From Pseudopontixanthobacter vadosimaris (GTDB lineage Bacteria > Pseudomonadota > Alphaproteobacteria > Sphingomonadales > Sphingomonadaceae), in NCBI RefSeq assembly GCF_012979275.1, contig NZ_JABASZ010000002.1, positions 1 through 64,000 of the forward strand: 64,000 nt of DNA, in the 5' to 3' direction. The notes beneath the pieces are model-generated. The model was not told where the DNA came from. It did no database searches and saw only the letters and a list, made by a program, of their open reading frames with translations. Shown piece by piece: positions 59,842 through 64,000 of this stretch. Both the position numbers and the translations under genes were made by a program. Each line of letters starts with the position of its first letter. Within the stretch, counting starts at the first letter, position 1.

Positions 59842-60546
59842 ATGAGCCATACTTCGCGTATCAAGACTGCTCGCAAAAAGACTTTCAGTGCAACCGTCGC
59901 AGCCGCCGCTGCCACTTTAACCCTTACGTTTTTCGCTGCCAATGGTTCCGGTGCCTTCGCGCAAGATGCCGAAAAGACCGTGCAGCTCCAGCTTCCCGAG
60001 ACCGAACTCACGGTAGAACGCGTTCCCGTCGCCGCCCCGGTCTTCATCTCCGAAGAGATCGTCCAGCCCGTTTCCGAAGCGACGGAACAGGACGCTGAAC
60101 CCGAAGCCACTTCCGCCAATATCGATGCGGGTTCCCTGCATGAACTGGTGAGCGAAATGCCGCGCCAGAGCGAATTGTCGCCGGAGATGGAATGCCTCGC
60201 CGGTGCCGTCTATTTCGAAGCACGCGGCGAACCGCTCGACGGCCAGCTTGCCGTGGCGCAGGTCATCATCAATCGTGCGGAAGACCGGGCCTTTCCCTCC
60301 AGCTATTGCGGCGTGGTCTACCAGCGGTCGCAATTCTCTTTCGTGAAGGGTGGCAAGATGCCGAGCATCAAACGGTCATCCAGCGCCTGGAACAAGGCCA
60401 AGGCCATCGCCATGATCGCGCATGAAGGCACCTGGGACAGCCCGGCCGACGATTCGCTGTATTTCCACGCGAAATATGTGAAGCCGAGCTGGAGCCGCAG
60501 CAAGATCGCGCGCGCCACGATCGATACGCATATTTTCTATCGTTGA
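59842..60546 (+). CDS. SleB-type cell wall hydrolase (Hydrolase_2)
   Basis: 234 residues. A long signal peptide (MSHTSRIKTARKKTF then ATVAAAAATLTLTFFAANG) with cleavage near AFAQ. The catalytic domain is at the C-terminus: MECLAGAVYFEARGEPLDGQ, LAVAQVIINRAEDRAFPSSY and GVVYQRSQFSFVKGGKMPSI, the SleB motif with the Glu. The linker is acidic (EDAEPEATS). Probably lyses septal or spore-like cell wall bonds; substrate in this host unknown. Preceded by a 193-base gap with only weak promoter-like matches. Confidence 0.9.
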   Translation: MSHTSRIKTARKKTFSATVAAAAATLTLTFFAANGSGAFAQDAEKTVQLQLPETELTVERVPVAAPVFISEEIVQPVSEATEQDAEPEATSANIDAGSLHELVSEMPRQSELSPEMECLAGAVYFEARGEPLDGQLAVAQVIINRAEDRAFPSSYCGVVYQRSQFSFVKGGKMPSIKRSSSAWNKAKAIAMIAHEGTWDSPADDSLYFHAKYVKPSWSRSKIARATIDTHIFYR

Positions 60547-60575
60547 ATGCGGCAGCCCCATGCGCTGTGCGAAAG

Positions 60576-61355
60576 TCAGTCCTTGTCCGCCAGCCTGACC
60601 CACACCGGCGCATGATCGCTGGCCTTTTCGCGCCCGCGATGCGCCTTGTCTACGCCGGCGGCCTCCAGCCGGTCCGCCAGTTCGGGGGACAGCAGCAGAT
60701 GATCGATGCGGAACCCGTGATCGCGCGGCCAGGCGCCGGCCTGATAGTCCCAGAAGGTCCAGACACCGCCGCGCTGGTTCAGCGTATCGATGGCGTCGGT
60801 CCACCCATCGGCGAGCAGGCGGGCATAGGCATCGCGAGAGGCGGGTTGCATTAGCGCATCATCCGCCAGAGCGGCGGGTGACCAGATGTCCTTGTCCTGC
60901 GGCACGACGTTGTAATCGCCCACCACGGCGCATGGGATCTCCATCGCCCACAATTCGCGCATCCGCGCCTGCAGCCGTTCCATCCAGCGCAGCTTGTAAG
61001 TGAATTTCGGCCCCGGCTGCGGGTTGCCGTTGGGCAGATAGATGCAGGCGACGCGTACGCCGTTCACCTCGGCCTCCAGATAACGGGAGTGGTCATCCTC
61101 CGGATCGCCCGGCAGCCCACGCTGCGTTTCCTGAGGGGTCACCCCATCGGCCAGGATCGCCACGCCGTTGAAGCTTTTCTGCCCGTACCAGATGGCGTGA
61201 TAGCCGATCTTTGCGAATTCCTCGGCCGGGAAGTTTTCATCCGGACTCTTGATTTCCTGCAGGCAGGCGACCGTCGGGCGGGTTTCCTCCAGCCATTCGA
61301 GCAGCCGTGGCAGGCGCGCTTTCACGCCGTTGATGTTGAAACTGGCGATCTTCAT
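60576..61355 (-). CDS. xthA: Exodeoxyribonuclease III
   Basis: AP endonuclease and 3' repair exonuclease. 259 residues. MKIASFNINGVKARLPRLLE, VACLQEIKSPDENFPAEEF, GVAILADG, ACIYLPNGNPQPGPKFTYKL, VVGDYNVVPQDKDIWSP, and the C-terminal RIDHLLLSPELA and SDHAPVWV show the exonuclease III/APE1 catalytic residues. Divergent from neighbours; ATG 61355. Confidence 0.95.
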   Translation of the reverse strand: MKIASFNINGVKARLPRLLEWLEETRPTVACLQEIKSPDENFPAEEFAKIGYHAIWYGQKSFNGVAILADGVTPQETQRGLPGDPEDDHSRYLEAEVNGVRVACIYLPNGNPQPGPKFTYKLRWMERLQARMRELWAMEIPCAVVGDYNVVPQDKDIWSPAALADDALMQPASRDAYARLLADGWTDAIDTLNQRGGVWTFWDYQAGAWPRDHGFRIDHLLLSPELADRLEAAGVDKAHRGREKASDHAPVWVRLADKD

Positions 61356-61433
61356 GCCCGCGATGCCTATGGAAGCGGGCAGGGTTTGACCAGCGCTATC
61401 GACCGATTCGCCGGTCGGATGAGGGGCCGCCGA

Positions 61434-61763
61434 TCAGATTCCGAAGCTGGAGCCGCAGCCGCAGCCTGCCGCCGCCATCGGGTTTTCCACCCGGAACGCC
61501 GCGCCGCCCAGCGATTCGACGTAATCCACCACCGCTCCGGCCACCAGATCGTGGCTGACGGGATCGACCACCAGCCGCACACCGTCCCGCTCGCTGACGG
61601 AATCATCGGCATCGGCATCGTCGGCCAGCGCGAATTTATACTGGAATCCCGAACAGCCGCCGCCTTCGACCGACAGGCGCAGGATAGCAGGTTTCGCCTG
61701 TTTCTCGGCGATCAGGGCCACGCGCTGTGCGGCGGCGGGGGACAGGGTCAGGGGATCGGCCAT
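61434..61763 (-). CDS. erpA: Iron-sulfur cluster insertion protein ErpA/HesB
   Basis: A-type carrier delivering Fe-S clusters. 109 residues. The three Cys are C37 (GGGCSGFQYKF), C101 and C103 (GCGCGSSF). LTLSPAAAQRVALIAEKQAK is N-terminal. The longer frame to 61871 is not needed. It may be ErpA or IscA-like; ErpA is the likelier name for a single A-type protein away from isc/suf operons. Confidence 0.9.
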   Translation of the reverse strand: MADPLTLSPAAAQRVALIAEKQAKPAILRLSVEGGGCSGFQYKFALADDADADDSVSERDGVRLVVDPVSHDLVAGAVVDYVESLGGAAFRVENPMAAAGCGCGSSFGI

Positions 61764-61818
61764 GGTGCCGATATAGGATGCGGCGCCGCGGTCCTCAAGC
61801 GGTGAGCCATTCTGCCGG

Positions 61819-62250
61819 TCAGGCCGTCTGGATATAGGTGCGAAGATCCTGCGCTTCCGCCTCGACAACATCCATCCGCGATTTGACCAGATCGCCGATC
61901 GAGACGAAGCCGCACATACGGCCGCTGTCGCATACGGGCAGATGGCGGATGCGGCGGCGGGTCATCAGGGCCATGGCTTCATCCGTAGTGGTCGAGGGTT
62001 CCACCGTGATGGGCGGCGATGTCATCACTTCGCACACCCTGCGGTCGAGGCAGGGCGCCCCTTCGTCGGCGAGGCGGTAGAGAACGTCGCGTTCGGAAAA
62101 GATCCCTGCGACACGGCCATGTTCCATGACCGGGACCGCGCCGATCCGCTTGCCGGCCAGCAAGGCGACGACATCGCGCACCGGCGTGTTCACGTCGCAG
62201 CGGATGATAGCGGCCGGATCGCGGCCCCTGAGCAATCTGTTGATGTCCAT
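61819..62250 (-). CDS. CBS-domain pair protein
   Basis: 143 residues from ATG 62250. Two CBS repeats: MDINRLLRGRDPAAIIRCDV through GIFSERDVLYRL, and CEVMTSPPITVEPSTTTDEA through GFVSIGDLVKSRMD. No other domain. Likely an adenosine-nucleotide sensor; partners unknown. The frame runs upstream to 62631 but that part overlaps the divergent small gene. Confidence 0.88.
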   Translation of the reverse strand: MDINRLLRGRDPAAIIRCDVNTPVRDVVALLAGKRIGAVPVMEHGRVAGIFSERDVLYRLADEGAPCLDRRVCEVMTSPPITVEPSTTTDEAMALMTRRRIRHLPVCDSGRMCGFVSIGDLVKSRMDVVEAEAQDLRTYIQTA

Positions 62251-62382
62251 TTCCCGGTCTCCTCCAGCATCGGCAGGTGCAGAATGCCATGCCTCTCGCC
62301 AAACGCCAAATCGTGCCGCGCCGCGCCGGTGCGCCAGCCTGTGGGACTTGCATCGGGCGGGGGAGGGGTTCATCACGGTCCC

Positions 62383-62691
62383 GTGACCCGCAAGAGCCCC
62401 CTTGAAGATGCAGCGCATGCCGGTTTCGCCTGGGCGCGGTTCAAGCGCCTGATGCGCTTCATGGTGGCGGTGACCGCGGCGACCGTCGTCATTTCTCTCG
62501 GCATCCTCTATGCCTATAATGGTTTCGTCTCGGTCCATTTCTACATCGCCGCCGGGCTGGGCATCGGCCTTGCCATGCTGCTGATGTCGGCGCTGATGGG
62601 GCTGGTCTTCCTGTCGAGCGGTACCGGCCATGACGAAACCGTGGACGATCGGCTCAGCGACAGCGACGGCTGGAAAGACCGGGACCGATAG
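62383..62691 (+). CDS. Small two-helix membrane protein, hypothetical
   Basis: 102 residues from GTG 62383. A basic and aromatic N-terminus (AGFAWARFKRLMRFM) leads to two hydrophobic helices: VAVTAATVVISLGILYAYNG and FYIAAGLGIGLAMLLMSALMG. The C-terminus is charged (HDETVDDRLSDSDGWKDRDR). I do not recognise a family. It is divergent from the CBS gene across 132 bases and convergent with the [2Fe-2S] protein. Confidence 0.65.
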   Translation: MTRKSPLEDAAHAGFAWARFKRLMRFMVAVTAATVVISLGILYAYNGFVSVHFYIAAGLGIGLAMLLMSALMGLVFLSSGTGHDETVDDRLSDSDGWKDRDR

Positions 62692-62694
62692 GGT

Positions 62695-63156
62695 TCAATC
62701 GTCCGCCGGTCCGGTGGCGCCCTGCGGATGAAGGCGGAATTCCTCGACCGGCTGTCCGCCGATAAGATGCTGCTGGATGATCTGCTCCAGCGCTATCTCG
62801 TCGCAATGATGATACCAAACATTGTCCGGCCACACGACGGCGATCGGCCCCGCCGTGCAGATCTGCAGGCAATCGGCCTTGGTTCGCTGGACCCCTCCCG
62901 TGACGCCTCCTTCGCCCGCTCTGAGCGGACCGACGAGGCCGAGCTGCTTCATCCGCTTCTTCAAATATTTCCAGGCCCGCTCGCCTTCTTCGCGGCTGCA
63001 GCATTTCTGCTTTGTCGGCAGCGCGCAGAGGAAGATGTGGCGCCGTATGGCACCGCCGCCCAGCTTGGCGAGACAGCGTTGCGCATCGGCAAGCTCCTTG
63101 CCGCAGGAACGCGCGTCACCATCCTGCATTTTCAGACTCGATCTCGGGCGTGTCAC
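62695..63156 (-). CDS. [2Fe-2S] ferredoxin domain protein (thioredoxin-like)
   Basis: 153 residues, GTG start overlapping the S9 peptidase stop (GTGA); ATG 63129 is another start. The cluster Cys are HIFLCALPTKQKC and ADCLQICTAGP, the spacing of thioredoxin-like [2Fe-2S] proteins. CAVW-like VVWPDNVWYHHCDEIALEQI is C-terminal. Such proteins serve as electron carriers or subunits in unrelated complexes. Transcribed with the peptidase. Confidence 0.86.
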   Translation of the reverse strand: MTRPRSSLKMQDGDARSCGKELADAQRCLAKLGGGAIRRHIFLCALPTKQKCCSREEGERAWKYLKKRMKQLGLVGPLRAGEGGVTGGVQRTKADCLQICTAGPIAVVWPDNVWYHHCDEIALEQIIQQHLIGGQPVEEFRLHPQGATGPADD

Positions 63157-64000
63157 TCATCCGGCTTCAGCCAGCGATCGAGCCAGGCAAACACCGTATT
63201 GTGCCATTGCAGCGAATTTGCGGGTTTCAGCACCCAGTGGTTTTCATCGGGAAAGACGAGCAGTTCGCCTTCCACGCCGCGCCTTTGCAGCGCGGTAAAG
63301 GCCGCCAGCCCCTGCGTATAAGGAATGCGGAAGTCCTGCTCGCCCGCGATGACCAGCATCGGTGTCTGCCAGTTCTGCACGTAATTGGCAGGGTTCCATC
63401 TTTCGTAGATTGCGGGGTCTTCGTAATAAGCGCGCGGGCCCACGTCGCCGCCATGCTCCCATTCGATGAACCACAGTTCCTCGGTTTCGTAATACATCGC
63501 CCGCAAGTCGAAGACGCCGTCATGCTGGACCAGGCAGTCGAAGCGTTCGGGCCATTGCCCCTGTATCCAGTTCATCATGTAGCCGCCGTAGGAAGCACCC
63601 ATGGCGCAGGCGCGAGAACCGTCGATCTGGCTGTCGGTGGCCAGCGCGGCCGCCAGCCCCAGCTGGAGATCGACGAGAGGCTTGCCGCCCCAGTCGCGAT
63701 TGATGCTGTCGGTGAAGGCCTGCCCGTACCCGGTCGATCCATGGAAATCGACGGAGACCACCGCATAGCCCTGACTTGCCAGAACGCGCGGGTTCCAGCG
63801 GGTGGACCAGCCATCGTTGAACGACCCCTGCGGCCCGCCGTGAACGTAGAGGATCACCGGCAGGCGCGCCGCGGCGCTTGTCTCGGGCTTGTGGATCTGG
63901 CCCCAGACCGTGTCGCCATCGGCTCCGGCGAAACTGAACCGCCTCGTGCTGACCGCCGCCTGCTGCCCGACGATGCTGGTGGCGATATCGGTGACCGGTT
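63153..64000 (-). CDS. S9 family prolyl oligopeptidase-like peptidase, C-terminal part
   Basis: Partial: runs past the right edge (N-terminal beta-propeller missing). The catalytic alpha/beta hydrolase domain is complete: nucleophile in GASYGGYMMNW, Asp in AGEQDFRIPY and His in FPDENHWVL. PVILYVHGGPQGSFNDGWST marks the start of the hydrolase domain. The visible upstream residues (VWGQIHKPETSAAARLPV) confirm the frame. It is transcribed into the [2Fe-2S] protein gene. Confidence 0.93.
   Translation of the reverse strand, partial: PVTDIATSIVGQQAAVSTRRFSFAGADGDTVWGQIHKPETSAAARLPVILYVHGGPQGSFNDGWSTRWNPRVLASQGYAVVSVDFHGSTGYGQAFTDSINRDWGGKPLVDLQLGLAAALATDSQIDGSRACAMGASYGGYMMNWIQGQWPERFDCLVQHDGVFDLRAMYYETEELWFIEWEHGGDVGPRAYYEDPAIYERWNPANYVQNWQTPMLVIAGEQDFRIPYTQGLAAFTALQRRGVEGELLVFPDENHWVLKPANSLQWHNTVFAWLDRWLKPDE

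Noticed and set aside
61361-61382. GCCCGC / GCGGGC hairpin upstream of xthA as terminator
   Set aside because: No gene runs into it from the left on the plus strand, and no convincing T run follows; its role is unclear.
1-64000. tRNA, rRNA, CRISPR arrays or insertion sequences
   Set aside because: No cloverleaf-like gene, repeat-spacer array or transposase was seen on inspection of the gaps; the gaps are too short and lack such structure.

Overview
The window looks like the origin-proximal part of a high-GC alphaproteobacterial chromosome, most likely Sphingomonadales (Erythrobacteraceae-like). Reasons: the hemE / origin / DUF299-maf-aroE-coaE-dnaQ order known from Caulobacter and relatives; the mnmE-mnmG-rsmG-parA-parB block; TrcR, CarD, DUF1192, DUF1491 and DUF6489 family proteins; a GGAAC...CGTT (EcfG-type) promoter; and scattered parS sites. 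No insertion sequence, prophage, CRISPR array, tRNA or rRNA gene was recognised. The taxonomic statement is inferred from gene content and order, not from a search.

Layout. 1-3.2 kb: edge of a polysaccharide precursor region (partial ugd, wecC, wecB). 3.2-10.5 kb: a minus-strand run with a small secreted protein, coq7, dsbB, a CtpA-type protease, an EnvC-like degenerate LytM protein, rlmH, rsfS, nadD and an aldo/keto reductase. 10.8-15.7 kb: an M23 peptidase, a FadD-type ligase, trcR and a PIG3-type quinone oxidoreductase. 15.8-21.3 kb: DUF1192, clpA behind a heat-shock-type promoter, then an exonuclease / ATP-dependent DNA ligase repair pair. 21.3-25.2 kb: gamma carbonic anhydrase, GNAT, hemB and another M23 peptidase. 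25.4-30.5 kb: SUV3-like helicase, S4 protein, fdxA, YihY-type protein and carD. 30.5-37.4 kb: lipoprotein, tsaC, acyl-CoA dehydrogenase, DUF815 ATPase, PQQ-type sugar dehydrogenase, fRMsr and a glycine-zipper envelope protein. 37.4-41.8 kb: a three-gene chaperone-usher pilus locus with a DUF4402 pilin. 42.0-47.9 kb: parB, parA, rsmG, mnmG, mnmE and DUF6489, with four parS-like sites. 48.0-50.3 kb: dienelactone hydrolase and an FMN glutamate-synthase-like protein. 50.5-53.5 kb: rho, hemJ, hemE. 53.48-53.84 kb: the probable chromosomal replication origin. 53.8-60.5 kb: DUF299 kinase, maf, aroE, coaE, dnaQ, hpf, ptsN, thioesterase, DUF1491 and SleB-type hydrolase. 60.6-64.0 kb: xthA, erpA, CBS protein, small membrane protein, [2Fe-2S] protein and a partial S9 peptidase.

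How it fits together. Genes on both sides of the 53.5-53.8 kb gap point away from it (minus to the left, plus to the right), as expected for genes read in the direction of fork movement. The gap holds a perfect DnaA box, several weaker TGTCCAC-type boxes and an AT-rich tract. ParA/ParB and their parS sites lie 7-11 kb to the left, giving a compact origin plus centromere module. The most accessory-like region is the DUF4402 chaperone-usher operon, which has its own terminator after the pilin gene and TTAACCAT half-sites around it.
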